A stretch of 64,000 nt of DNA from Bradyrhizobium diversitatis (GCF_016031635.1 NZ_JACEGD010000002.1:62001-126000), one strand, 5' to 3'; counted from the first letter of the stretch, positions 26,896 through 36,039 are shown. The notes: generated by a model not told the origin, from the letters alone. Numbers and translations are program-made.

Positions 26896-28143
26896 CTATT
26901 GCCCGAACATCGGATCGACCGGTGGAAAGCCGAGCGCGTTCTTGCCTGCGCTGATGTAGAACCGCTCTTGCGCGAAGGCGTGTTGTCTCGCCGCATGAAT
27001 ATCGCGCAGGCGCCGCTGCAGGGCTGATGCGTTCATGATCGCGTTGGTACCGCCGAGCGTATAGCAGTCGCTGACGATATTTGTGCAAGCCGCATGGATC
27101 CAAGCGCTAGCTTGCAAGCCTTCGGCAAAGTCGGCCTCGCCATTTAGCGTGCCTGCAAGAGCGCGGCGCCAATGGTTATCGGCCTGAACCTGCAACAGCG
27201 CACGTGTTGCGCGCAACTCTGCACCGAGACGACCGAACTCTTGCTGGAAGACCTGCGAATCCCTGAGATCGGTCGTTGCAAAAGCCTGGCGGCGGCCGCT
27301 GCCGGCCATGCCTGCAAGATCGGCCATGGCGCCTGCAGCGATTCCATTGGCCACAGCGCCATGAAGCGAGGCGAGGAAGGGCATGAGAGGGCTCTCGAGC
27401 GGTCCAGGTATCAAGGAGCTTCCGTTAAACATGTCGAACATATTCGCCTCCGGAACTTTGACATCTTTCAAAATCACATGATGGCTACCGCTGCCGGTTA
27501 GCCCGGAGGCCTGCCAAGTCTCCTCTATACGCCAGCGCTCCGCGGGCAAAGTGACCCATCGGGTGACGGGGCCGCGCTCTGACATGACGGGTTCGCCGTC
27601 TTTGTGCACAATGCAATGACCGACAATCCATTGCGCATTTTGGCAGCCGCTGGCGAACGGCCAGCGCCCAGACACCTGGTAGCCACCATCGACCACCTCG
27701 GCTCGCCCGACCGGCATGCCGGAGGCGGCCAACTGGTTGGCTCTGCCATCTGCATGGATCCGGTCAAAAGTCACCCGCGGCAGTCTTGTGGTGAATAATT
27801 GCGCCCCGATTCCGATCATGGACACCCACCCGACCGAGCTATCGGCAGCCGCCAATGTCTCGATCAACTGCAACACCTCGGGGACGCTCAATTCCAGCCC
27901 GCCATGACTTCGCGGCAACAGGGTCCGGAATAAGCCGAGGCGCTGCAGCCGGTCGGTGATATCGGCGGGGACGCGGCGCCCCTTCTCGATCTCTTCGGCG
28001 CGAGAGACAAGCTCCGGCACCAGATCGCGAAGGGCGGCATGCAGCCGCATCACCTCGCTTGCGAGAGGCTCTTGTTCGCGGGCCTCGTCGAAAGGTTTGC
28101 GTGGCGTATGAACGTTTGCTGCCTTGATACTTGCGTTGATCAC
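26896..28143 (-). CDS. Acyl-CoA-dehydrogenase-fold flavin monooxygenase (HsaA/DszC type)
   Basis: 415 residues with the acyl-CoA dehydrogenase fold but without the EGT catalytic motif. The regions RRVPADITDRLQRLGLFRTLLPRSHGGLELSVPEVLQLIETLAAADSSVGW, ASGCQNAQWIVGHCIV and WQASGLTGSGSHHVILKDVKVPE are those of two-component group-D monooxygenases (HsaA, DszC, HpaB relatives), which use reduced flavin from a partner reductase. The flavin reductase at 3.95 kb could be the partner. The operator at 28277 lies 134 bases upstream, so it is probably LacI-controlled. Confidence 0.85.
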   Translation of the reverse strand: MINASIKAANVHTPRKPFDEAREQEPLASEVMRLHAALRDLVPELVSRAEEIEKGRRVPADITDRLQRLGLFRTLLPRSHGGLELSVPEVLQLIETLAAADSSVGWVSMIGIGAQLFTTRLPRVTFDRIHADGRANQLAASGMPVGRAEVVDGGYQVSGRWPFASGCQNAQWIVGHCIVHKDGEPVMSERGPVTRWVTLPAERWRIEETWQASGLTGSGSHHVILKDVKVPEANMFDMFNGSSLIPGPLESPLMPFLASLHGAVANGIAAGAMADLAGMAGSGRRQAFATTDLRDSQVFQQEFGRLGAELRATRALLQVQADNHWRRALAGTLNGEADFAEGLQASAWIHAACTNIVSDCYTLGGTNAIMNASALQRRLRDIHAARQHAFAQERFYISAGKNALGFPPVDPMFGQ

Positions 28144-28276
28144 GATTGTCTCCGGTCAAAAGTCTGTGATGGCAAGTGCGGTCAAGCACCAGCCGGACTT
28201 GTCGAGATCGTCGTTTCCCACGGTGTTGAAAACGAGCGGAGCTAATACAGATGCATGGGTGATTCTTCATCGCAAG

Positions 28277-28290
28277 CGAAATCGTTTTCG
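28277..28290. promoter_or_regulatory. LacI-type operator, copy 4
   Basis: CGAAATCGTTTTCG, exact copy of the operator core, 134 bases upstream of the monooxygenase gene start. A TTGATA-like element on the minus strand at 28296-28301 lies next to it, so the site probably overlaps that gene's promoter. Confidence 0.72.
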
Positions 28291-28395
28291 ATGATTATCA
28301 AATAGCCGCGATGCCAATGGAGGATACGCAATTATCGCTGCCAATGAGAAGACTCCTGATGTGAAAGCTCCCGACGTCCTACTGTTGCGCAAAAC

Positions 28396-28409
28396 TAAAA
28401 TCGTTTTCG
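28396..28409. promoter_or_regulatory. LacI-type operator, weaker copy
   Basis: TAAAATCGTTTTCG differs from the core operator at the first two bases; one half-site is intact. It is 106 bases from copy 4. Spacing near ten helical turns would allow a DNA loop between the two, but this is inference. Confidence 0.45.
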
Positions 28410-29081
28410 ATGTTTCATTCGGTCTGCTCAGAAGAATGCGCGCTTCGCCCTTGCGCTTAGGCATCCCGACAAGAAGGGGCTGTGAAGGTTATCTTCCTCA
28501 TCGGCGTGGATCCGGGTTGAACTCGTCGTTGATGAAGTTTTGCATTCGAAATCGCCGAGTTCGCTTCGCTGCCGCTTTTCGATCAACTGCGGCACTATGC
28601 ATCGTTCTTGCTGAGTTCGTGATGATGTCGGAAAAGATCGGGCGGTCTATTTATGTGGCGACTGCTTCAGCGCTGTCTCCTTCATGACCCGAGACCTCGC
28701 AACCCGCGCGCATGTCGCAACTGAACTCGAACACGGATTTGCCCTCGTTGGCGGAGGTGAGTTGCAGACTAGATATGAGGCGTGATTCTGCTCGTCATGA
28801 GCTTAGCTTCTGATGCAACCCAAGTGGTTCTGTCTTCAGCTCCCCACATCGATTTTGTACCACCCGTGCCGCATAGTGCGATTGCGTAAGTTATTGCTGG
28901 TGGCCGCAACACTCCCGCTAATGTGAGCTCACTCTCCCTGAAAATCGGGAAAGCAGATTAGGCGTACCGCCCGCTCAATACGGCTGTAATCAAGTTCCGA
29001 TTGACTGCTAACGATCGCGGCCTAGTCTCGGATCTAGCTCCTGCCGGCTCACTCATCAGCTCGCCTCATCGGAAATCCTGG
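28410..29081. other. Intergenic stretch without a recognisable gene
   Basis: About 670 bases between the operator pair and the cytochrome c gene. It is richer in A/T than its surroundings by eye, and its short frames have no family-like content. Nothing else was recognised. Confidence 0.4.
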
Positions 29082-30017
29082 ATGTTAGACTTCGCTTGTT
29101 CGGCGGTAGGAAATGGACGCATCCTTCGCAGCTGGCTTGTCTTTCTGGTGTCCATGGTTTTGCTTCTGGTGCCTGTCGCATCGACCCAGACACGCGCAGA
29201 GCGGGGGCAACCGGCAGAACCCGTGCTTGCCATCGGAAGAGGAGCCACCGAAGACCGCTTTACCGCCAACCAACTGTTGAGCAGGCCCGACGCCGTCGTG
29301 TTGAGTGTGACCGGCGACGTCTATCACCATGCTGTCGCCTATCGGGCCGTGCCACTCTTGGCGCTCTTAGGCAATAGCGTTGCTCCAAACTTCGACACCG
29401 TCGAGGCGGAGGCACGGGACGGCTTCGTCAGCGAGATTCCGTTTGCATTAATTCGTCAAGGCGCTAGTGGTGGGTCGGTCGCCTATATTGCGGTCGAAGA
29501 TATCGCCCATCCATGGCCACCATTACCGCAGAAGACGCAAACTGCCGGTCCGTTTTACCTGGTCTGGCAGAACCCGGAGAAATCAGCCATTGGAGGCGAG
29601 CAATGGCCCTATCAGTTGACGCGCTTGAGCTTTGCTGAAAGCCCAGTTCACCGCTGGGCTCAACTCGCTGTTCCTGCCGATACTGCGGTCGACGCACCAG
29701 CACGGCATGGACAAGAAGTATTTATCACGCAGTGCTTGCCTTGCCATCGGTTAAATGGCGGCGGTGCGAGCGATACCGGACCGGATCTTGAACGGCCGAT
29801 GAATCCAACGCAATATCTTACCGAGGCCGGGCTGCGCGCGATCATCCGAAATCCGCGAGCGGTTCGCGCATGGCCAGCTCAACAGATGGTCGGCTTCAGC
29901 AAAGACCAGCTCTCGGACGTTGACCTCGATGCGCTGGTAGCCTATTTGCGCACCATGGCAATAGCATCGGCTGGCTGCTCAAACAATCCGAACGATTTGT
30001 CGTGCGGGCGGAAGTGA
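29082..30017 (+). CDS. Exported c-type cytochrome with extra N-terminal domain
   Basis: 311 residues from the ATG at 29082; the frame is open to a TTG at 29001. A signal peptide (ILRSWLVFLVSMVLLLVPVAS) leads an unassigned domain (VVLSVTGDVYHHAVAYRAVPLLALLG to WPYQLTRLSFAESP). A single-haem cytochrome c domain follows: CLPCHRLNGGGASDTGPDLERP with haem motif CxxCH, and the likely axial Met in WPAQQMVGFSKDQLSDVDLDALVAYL. It may take electrons from the exported molybdenum hydroxylase or another dehydrogenase (inference). Two Cys at the C-terminus (CSNNPNDLSC) could form a disulfide. Confidence 0.85.
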   Translation: MLDFACSAVGNGRILRSWLVFLVSMVLLLVPVASTQTRAERGQPAEPVLAIGRGATEDRFTANQLLSRPDAVVLSVTGDVYHHAVAYRAVPLLALLGNSVAPNFDTVEAEARDGFVSEIPFALIRQGASGGSVAYIAVEDIAHPWPPLPQKTQTAGPFYLVWQNPEKSAIGGEQWPYQLTRLSFAESPVHRWAQLAVPADTAVDAPARHGQEVFITQCLPCHRLNGGGASDTGPDLERPMNPTQYLTEAGLRAIIRNPRAVRAWPAQQMVGFSKDQLSDVDLDALVAYLRTMAIASAGCSNNPNDLSCGRK

Positions 30018-30541
30018 TTGAGGTTTCTCGTGCTAGTGCCGGTAGGACTTGCCACCGGCGCAGGCGAATATCACGCGTAGCCGTCCTTTGGCTGCTCAAA
30101 ATATAGCGTAGCGCTTCTTCTCCGACCTCATTATTGCGCACTTAGCCCGAGTCAGCGGAGCGATGATCTAATTCAAAAGCCGTGCGGCCAACCTTGTCAT
30201 TGACGAGTGGTCTACGGACATCGCGGGGCGAAACGGTGCGGCCTGTATACAGCCCACCCGAACACGGTGATCAACGGCGTCGCGCGTGCCCGACAAGACC
30301 TCAGACGCACGGGCTCTTTATCGATGATTTCATAAACGCACCCGAACGCCAAAGCCTAATGGTGTTTGCGCCCATTCCACCAAGCGAGATTGGCCTGACC
30401 AATGTCGGGGTCGCCGAGACACTGCAGGCAGCGCATGAGAAGTCCGAGCAGCGGACAATTGGAGCCCAATGCGAGAAAATAAGGCGACCTTTTACGGGTT
30501 TGCATCTAAATGGGAGACAATGATCAAGGAGTTTTCCTTCG
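30018..30541. other. Intergenic stretch without a recognisable gene
   Basis: About 520 bases ahead of a LysR gene. A 113-codon plus frame at 30182-30523 has no recognisable content and its composition resembles random translation. No operator copy was found here. Confidence 0.4.
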
Positions 30542-31426
30542 ATGCAGGACATCGCGATATTCGTGGCTGTCGCGCAGAACGGCAGCTTCACGCGCGCCGC
30601 CTCGCAGCTGGCGACCAGCAAATCAAACGTTGGGAAAGCCGTCCAGCGACTGGAAGCGCGGTTGGGCGCGAAGCTCTTCCAACGCACGACCCGCGCCGTG
30701 CGCCTCACCGAGGACGGCCAGATCTACTTCCAGGCCGCGCGCGCCGCAATCGCCGGCCTCGCGGAAGCTGAGACCGTGCTGGCGACTCGTCGGGACGAAC
30801 CGGTCGGTCGCGTTCGACTTGATATCGCCGCCAGCCTGGGCATGGCGATCATGCCGAGTTTGTCAGAACTACGCGCGCGACATCCCAAGGTCACACTCGA
30901 ACTATCGTTAACTGACCGTCAGAGCGATCCGGTAAGCGACGGATGGGATATCGTCGTGCGCATCGGAGTTCTGCCCGCGATGGGGGACATGGTCGTTCGA
31001 AAGCTCTGCGATGTAAGATACGGGCTCTTTTCTTCGCCCCATTATCTCAAGGAGCGGCCGCCGATCCGCTCGGTCGCCGACCTGCACGAGCAGGACGGCG
31101 TCCTCTATCGCACTGATGCAGGCCAACTACGACAGTGGTCGGTCGAGAGCCGCGACCAGATCGTCGAGTTCCTGCCTCGAACGACGGTGGCGGCTCACGA
31201 CGGCCGAACAATGATCGAAGCGATCCGCGCAGGCCTCGGGATTGGCCAGCTCTTCGACCGGGTTGCAGCTCCGTTCGTTGCTGCTGGTGACTTGGTTCCG
31301 GTGCTGCCATCGCTCAAGGCGCCTGGCCTGCCGGTCCACGCTCTCATCCCGGTCGGTCGCCGCATGCCGCTCAAAACGCGCGTCGTGCTCGAACATCTGA
31401 GCGCGGTACTGCGGGCGGATTCCTGA
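30542..31426 (+). CDS. LysR-family transcriptional regulator
   Basis: 294 residues. Helix-turn-helix at the N-terminus (QDIAIFVAVAQNGSFTRAASQLATSKSNVGKAVQRLEARLGAKLFQRTTRAVRLTEDG, about residues 2-60), then a substrate-binding domain from about 90 (GRVRLDIAASLGMAIMPSLSELRARHPKVTLELSLTDR). It is convergent, 13 bases apart, with the MDR oxidoreductase gene at 31.4 kb. Proteins of this subgroup often control nearby oxidoreductases; the target here is unknown. Confidence 0.9.
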   Translation: MQDIAIFVAVAQNGSFTRAASQLATSKSNVGKAVQRLEARLGAKLFQRTTRAVRLTEDGQIYFQAARAAIAGLAEAETVLATRRDEPVGRVRLDIAASLGMAIMPSLSELRARHPKVTLELSLTDRQSDPVSDGWDIVVRIGVLPAMGDMVVRKLCDVRYGLFSSPHYLKERPPIRSVADLHEQDGVLYRTDAGQLRQWSVESRDQIVEFLPRTTVAAHDGRTMIEAIRAGLGIGQLFDRVAAPFVAAGDLVPVLPSLKAPGLPVHALIPVGRRMPLKTRVVLEHLSAVLRADS

Positions 31427-31439
31427 TGCCCCGATGGGC

Positions 31440-32462
31440 TCAGAGCGTGATCACGATCTTTCCGACCTGTTGGCCCTTTTCCATGTAGCGATGCGCATCC
31501 GCAATCTCGGCGAACGGGAACGTGCGGTCGATGCGCGGCTTCAACTGGCCGCTGTCGAGCTTCTCATAGACGTAGCGCTCGGCGCTCTTGAGCGCTTTGG
31601 GATCACCAGTGATCGAGAACATCGTGTAGCCCATCATTTTGAAGGGCTTGCCTTGCGCGCCCTGGCCCCACGCTTCGTAGATCGGAAACGGCGTCGGCTC
31701 GGGGGCCAAGTTGCCGTAGATCATGATGAGCCCGTCGCGCGCTGTAGCCTTGGCGAGTTCGAGGATGCCCGAACCAGCGACGGCGTCGAACACGATCTTC
31801 GCACCGACGCCCTTCGTGATTTCCAGAATGCGCACGGCGATATCCTTTTCTTCGTCGGTCACGATCACATGGTCGGCGCCGCCGGCAAGGAGTTCGTCTC
31901 GCTTATCAGCGCCACGCGTGGTCGCGATCACGATGCCACCCTCGGCCTTAACGATCTGGGTCGCGGCGATGCCGATCGAACTGGTCGCCGCGGTCAAGAC
32001 GACATAGTCGCCCTTGGCGACGTGCCCATTATGCACGATCGCGCCATAGGTGGTAATGTACTGCATCCAGATGCTGGTGCCTTGCTCGAAGGACAGATGC
32101 TCCGGGTAAGCCGCGAGCGCGCCGGCCGGCACGATCGCCACTTCGCCATAGACGCCGTACTGATTGAGCGGGAAGGCCGGCACCGTCGAGCGCACCTTTC
32201 CGACGAGGTTCGCATCGACGCCCTGGCCGACCGCCTCGACGATGCCCGACGCCTCGTAGCCGAGCTTCGACGGGAAGTTCGGTTGCAGGAAATACTGGCC
32301 CTCGCGGAACATCATCTCGGCACGGTTCAGGCCGATTGCCTTGACGCGAAGGCGCACCTCGCCGGGACCGGGCTCCGGCAGCGGAACCTTGTCGATCCGC
32401 AACACGTCCGCGCTGCCCGTTTCATGGAAGCGCACGATTTTCACCAGTTCAGACATTCTCAT
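31440..32462 (-). CDS. MDR-family NADPH:quinone reductase-like oxidoreductase
   Basis: 340 residues of the medium-chain dehydrogenase/reductase family. The N-terminal GroES-like domain contains LPEPGPGEVRLRVKAIGLNRAEMMFREGQY and the cofactor-binding loop is TAATSSIGIAATQIVKAEGGIVIATTRGADKRDELLAGGADHVI (about residues 152-195), NADPH-type. It lacks the zinc-ligand Cys/His set of alcohol dehydrogenases. It probably reduces a quinone or enone. Followed 53 bases upstream on the same strand by a second, unlike MDR gene. Confidence 0.88.
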   Translation of the reverse strand: MRMSELVKIVRFHETGSADVLRIDKVPLPEPGPGEVRLRVKAIGLNRAEMMFREGQYFLQPNFPSKLGYEASGIVEAVGQGVDANLVGKVRSTVPAFPLNQYGVYGEVAIVPAGALAAYPEHLSFEQGTSIWMQYITTYGAIVHNGHVAKGDYVVLTAATSSIGIAATQIVKAEGGIVIATTRGADKRDELLAGGADHVIVTDEEKDIAVRILEITKGVGAKIVFDAVAGSGILELAKATARDGLIMIYGNLAPEPTPFPIYEAWGQGAQGKPFKMMGYTMFSITGDPKALKSAERYVYEKLDSGQLKPRIDRTFPFAEIADAHRYMEKGQQVGKIVITL

Positions 32463-32515
32463 TCTCCATGCCGGAAGACGGGGCCTTGCTCGCGTGATGA
32501 ATGGCTTGGGGCCCG

Positions 32516-33643
32516 TCAGCCTCGGCTCGGGTCGATCAGGAACTTCTCGCCCGTCGCCTTACGTTCGAAAGCGCGCACCATTTCAGGCTGCAGAACTTCT
32601 GCAAGGCCGATGGTGCGCGTGTAATGGCTGGCGAAAGTCGTCGTGAGTTCATCCAGCACGCGCTGGCGGAGACGTGCCAGCGTGGCCGCATCGATTTTGC
32701 GCAGGTAGTGGAAGACCAACCACGCCGACACGCTCCAGGCATAGCCGAAGGTGGCGCGGTTCAGCATGGTCGGCGCGTTATCGAGACCGCCGTAGACATA
32801 GAGCTGCTTGAAGACTGTCGAGCCGTAGCGATCGAAAGCGGGCATTTTCTGGACCGCCGCACGCTCCATCGCCTGCAGGATGTCGCTGCCGAGCGAGCCG
32901 CCGCCGATCGCGTCGAACGCGATGGTCGCGTCGGTCTCGGCGATCGCGTCGGTCAGGCGATTGTTAAAATCGTCATCCTTGCTGTTCAGGACGTATGTCG
33001 CGCCGATCCCGTGCAGCAAGGCTGCCTGCTGTTCGGAGCGCACGATGTTGACGAGGGGTATGCCGTCGACGACGCAGATGCGCTGCAGGATCTGGCCGAG
33101 GTTGGATGCGGCCGGCGTGTGAACGATCGCCTTGTGGCCTTCGCTGCGGGCGGTCTCGACAAAGCCGAGCGCTGTGAGGGGATTGATGAACATCGACGCG
33201 CCGTCCGCGGCACTGGCTCCCTCAGGAAGGGGGATGACGTCTTCGGCGCGGATGCGGCGATAGTCGGCGTACATGGCGCCACCGAACATGCCGACACGCT
33301 TACCGATGAGCGCGGTCGCGTTCCGACCAGCCGCTACGACCGTGCCCGCGCCTTCGTTGCCAACGGCCAGCGATTGGCCCAATCGCACCTTGACGCCGGC
33401 TAGGCGCGCTTCGGGCACCTTGAACGTCAGCTCCGGCTCGGCGGCGCTTCCAGACACGGCGATGTCGGAGACATCCGCAGGGCCGAGCAGAAGACCGATG
33501 TCGCTCGGATTGATCGGAGTCGCTTCGACGCGGACGATGATCTCGTCATCCCCCGGATCGTCTCGCTCGATGTTCTGGATCGAGAGGACCAGCTTGCCGC
33601 TCCTGCCGATGGTTGACCGTAGTTCGCGCCCAGCCCAGCCCAT
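32516..33643 (-). CDS. MDR-family zinc-independent dehydrogenase/enoyl reductase-like protein
   Basis: 375 residues from the ATG at 33643, which follows GTGAGGTGG; an in-frame ATG at 33673 would add ten residues. GroES-like domain: DEIIVRVEATPINPSDIGLLLGPAD; cofactor region: ALGFVETARSEGHKAIVHTPAASNLGQILQRICVVDGIPLVNIVRSEQQAALLHGIGATYVLNS. It has a long C-terminal helical part for the family. An operator copy at 33766 lies 123 bases upstream, so it and the next MDR gene are probable LacI targets. Confidence 0.86.
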   Translation of the reverse strand: MGWAGRELRSTIGRSGKLVLSIQNIERDDPGDDEIIVRVEATPINPSDIGLLLGPADVSDIAVSGSAAEPELTFKVPEARLAGVKVRLGQSLAVGNEGAGTVVAAGRNATALIGKRVGMFGGAMYADYRRIRAEDVIPLPEGASAADGASMFINPLTALGFVETARSEGHKAIVHTPAASNLGQILQRICVVDGIPLVNIVRSEQQAALLHGIGATYVLNSKDDDFNNRLTDAIAETDATIAFDAIGGGSLGSDILQAMERAAVQKMPAFDRYGSTVFKQLYVYGGLDNAPTMLNRATFGYAWSVSAWLVFHYLRKIDAATLARLRQRVLDELTTTFASHYTRTIGLAEVLQPEMVRAFERKATGEKFLIDPSRG

Positions 33644-33765
33644 ATTCCACCTCACTTTTCCGATTCCGCGCATATGGTCTTCGCGCTGACCTTCATAAAC
33701 GGCCGTAAAAGCGACACTCTGTCTCCCGAGCGGCTACAATCGAACTCAATGACCGGAGCAAAGAT

Positions 33766-33779
33766 CGAAAACGATTTCG
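33766..33779. promoter_or_regulatory. LacI-type operator, copy 5
   Basis: CGAAAACGATTTCG, the same as copy 1. It lies between the MDR gene start (33643, minus strand) and the decayed LacI gene on the plus strand, so it mirrors the position of copy 1 between the acyl-CoA dehydrogenase gene and the intact lacI-family gene. Confidence 0.75.
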
Positions 33780-33838
33780 AAATAGCGATAATAGTTGTAT
33801 GACGATGGCGGCCCCGTAACGGGAAGCGGATGAAGCAG

Positions 33839-34083
33839 TGGGCAGCGGTCGAAACGCACGCGTCCGCTGGGGGACGTGCGATCATCGGCTGTGACAACAT
33901 CGGACTCTCAATCCGCCGCTGACCACCTTTTCCACGCCACATTCGAAGTAGCTGTGCAGGATGATCGAATTGCTCGTCGCCTTGGACGGCCGCTTGCCCG
34001 AAGGACTGCAGGAGGTGTGCCCGCCTGAGGTGATCCCGCGCCCTTCCCATGGCGCCTTTGGAAGCGGATCCGGCCGGGCCTAA
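33839..34083 (+). pseudogene. Decayed C-terminal fragment of a LacI-family regulator
   Basis: This stretch aligns by eye with the last ~290 bases of the LacI-family gene at 9400-10440: GATCATCGGCTGTGACAAC here against GGTCATCGGATGCGACAAC there, then CCGCTGACCACCTTTTCC, then IELLVALDGRLPEGLQEV against VELLLALMDGRSPKELQEI, and PSHG against SSHG. The frame is broken by small indels, but the last part is open to TAA at 34081. The N-terminal helix-turn-helix and most of the effector domain are missing. It is a relic of a duplicated regulator-plus-operator cassette. Confidence 0.75.
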
Positions 34084-34099
34084 ACAAGGTTCCTTCCTC

Positions 34100-34142
34100 T
34101 TGACATAGCATCTATTGAACCTCACGTACGAAAACGTTTTCG
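34100..34142 (+). promoter_or_regulatory. Promoter with perfect LacI-type operator, copy 6
   Basis: TTGACA at 34100-34105 is followed 24 bases later by CGAAAACGTTTTCG (34129-34142), a perfect 14-base palindrome and the most symmetric copy in the window. The distance from -35 to operator is close to that at 10458-10502. It lies 30 bases before the GFA gene, so it should control that gene and those behind it. Confidence 0.78.
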
Positions 34143-34171
34143 ATAACCCGGAAAAGTGAGGGATAAAGACC

Positions 34172-34585
34172 GTGCGAGATCAGGAAGGCGGATGTTTGTG
34201 CGGGGCCGTGCGCTACGTCCTCAAGGGCGAGCCGCGGGGCATCGTGATTTGCCATTGTACGCATTGCCAGAAGCAGAGCGGCAGTGCGTTTTCGGTCAAC
34301 CTGCTCATGCAGGAAAACGATGTCGAACTGCGCGGCGAGACCGCCTTCTTCGTCGACCATGGCGATAGCGGCTTGCCCTCCTATCGGCATTTCTGCCCGA
34401 GATGCGGCTCCCCGATCCTGACCAGAAGCGAAAACATGCCCTCGGTGGCGATCGTGAAGGCCGGATCGCTCGACAGCATGGAAGCGGTCCATCCACAGGT
34501 CGAGATCTACACGGATCACGCGGTTGGCTGGTTCACGCCTGTTGAACGGGCGCCGCGCTTCACACGAACCCCACCAAACGCCTAG
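34172..34585 (+). CDS. GFA family zinc protein
   Basis: 137 residues from a GTG at 34172. It has the Mss4-like zinc fold of the GFA family (named after glutathione-dependent formaldehyde-activating enzyme): GGCLCGAVRY, CHCTHCQKQSGSAFSVN and CPRCGSPI give the full Cys set. Many members have no proven enzyme role; a link to formaldehyde or thiol adducts is possible. It is the first gene after the perfect operator and lies 19 bases before the aldehyde dehydrogenase. Confidence 0.85.
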   Translation: MRDQEGGCLCGAVRYVLKGEPRGIVICHCTHCQKQSGSAFSVNLLMQENDVELRGETAFFVDHGDSGLPSYRHFCPRCGSPILTRSENMPSVAIVKAGSLDSMEAVHPQVEIYTDHAVGWFTPVERAPRFTRTPPNA

Positions 34586-34604
34586 CCATCCTAAGGAGCA
34601 AACC

Positions 34605-35980
34605 ATGACATTCCAGACGATCAATCCAGCGACCGGCGAAGCGGGACCGGAATTTCCATTCCTCACGGACAGCGAAGTTTTCGCCGCGCTTGAGACCGCA
34701 GATCGCTGCTTCCATGACGACTGGCGCAAGCGGTCGGTTGCCGCGCGTGCCCGGATCGTCGGTCGCGCGGCCGAAATCCTGCGCGAGAAGCGAGACGAAT
34801 ATCAGGGGTATCTCACCCTCGAAATGGGCAAAGTGACTCGGTTCGGCTATATGGAAGTCGATCTCGCGGCCGACATTCTCGCCTATTACGCCAAGAACGC
34901 GGAGCACTTCCTGGCACCTAAGAGGCTGCCCGATGCTCCGGCGCCACTGTCTTCGCCGAGCCGACCGGCGTCATACTCGCGATTGAGCCCTGGAATTTCC
35001 CGTATTATCAACTCGCTCGTGTGGCCGGCCCCCAGCTTGTTGCCGGCAATGTTGTGCTGATGAAGCATGCGCCGAACGTTCCACAGTGCGCACTCGCTTT
35101 CGCACGGCTGTTCGAGGAGGCCGGCGTTCCCGCAGGAGCCTACACCAATCTCTTCTGCAGCGTGGAGCAAGTCGGTGGCTTGATCGATGACTTCCGCGTT
35201 CGTGGCGTAGCGCTGACCGGCAGTGACCGCGCCGGTATTTCGGTCGGCGAGCGAGCCGGCCGCAATCTCAAAAAGGTCATCCTCGAACTGGGCAGCAGCG
35301 ATCCCGCGCTCATTCTACCAGGCGCCCCGCTCGACTATGCGGCCGAGCAGGTGGTAATGGGCAGGACATTCAATTCCGGCCAGGGCTGCGTCAACATCAA
35401 GCGCGTGATCGTGGTCGGTAAGGACCGCGGCGAGCAGATGCTGGTCAACCTTAAGGAGCGGTTCGCAGCGATCAAGGTCGGCGATCCGACCGACGAAGCG
35501 ACCAACATCGGTCCGGTCGTGAGTGAACGCGCGCTGGAGACGCTGGTGAAGCAGATCGATGCCGCGACGGCGGCTGGCGCGCAGGTCGTCTTCGGCGGTA
35601 AGCGTGTCGATCGGCCCGGCTTCTTCCTTGAGCCGACGATTCTCACCAACATCACACCCGACAATCCTTTGTTCAATCAGGAGGCGTTCGGACCGGTGCT
35701 CTCCTTTTACATCGTCAACAGCGAGGAAGAAGCGATTAAGCTGGCCAATGCCACGAAGTTCGGGCTTGGCAGCTATGTCTTCGATGCCGACATCAAGCAC
35801 GCTCAAGAGGTCGCGGCGCAGATCGACACCGGCATGGTGTACATCAATACTTGCTTCATGGATGCGCCGGAAACGCCCTTCGGCGGTGTCAAGAATTCCG
35901 GTTTCGGCCGCGAGCTCTCGGAATTGGGCATTGGCGAATTCCTGAACCACAAGCTGATCAAGGTCAGCGAAATCGCTTGA
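34605..35980 (+). pseudogene. Succinate-semialdehyde-dehydrogenase-type aldehyde dehydrogenase, frameshifted
   Basis: Two plus frames join into one aldehyde dehydrogenase of about 458 residues. The first (start 34605) gives TINPATGEAGPEFPFLTDSEVFAALETADRCF and runs into the shift near 34938-34943, where one base appears to be missing; the second continues ATVFAEPTGVILAIEPWNFPYYQLARVAGP to the stop at 35980. The catalytic Glu (LELGSS) and Cys (GQGCVNIKR) are both present. It resembles succinate semialdehyde dehydrogenase. The gene is inactive unless the lost base is a sequencing error. A short alternative would begin at 35021 and lack the first 140 residues. Confidence 0.8.
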
Positions 35981-36007
35981 GACCGGTGAATCGGTAAACC
36001 AACGTAC

Positions 36008-36039
36008 CCGCCAAGGAGGTCACGCGGCAGCCTTGGCGG
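36008..36039. terminator. Candidate terminator hairpin after the aldehyde dehydrogenase
   Basis: CCGCCAAGG at 36008-36016 and CCTTGGCGG at 36031-36039 form a perfect 9-bp stem with a 14-base loop, 28 bases after the gene stop. The tail is only partly T-rich (CTTTCTTCC), so it may be a weak terminator or an mRNA-stabilising hairpin. Confidence 0.4.

Noticed and set aside
28361..28687. 108-codon plus-strand frame over the weak operator copy
   Set aside because: No recognisable content, and it includes an operator-like site; probably chance.
31434..32624. 396-codon plus-strand open frame
   Set aside because: Antisense to the MDR oxidoreductase gene, which has clear cofactor motifs.
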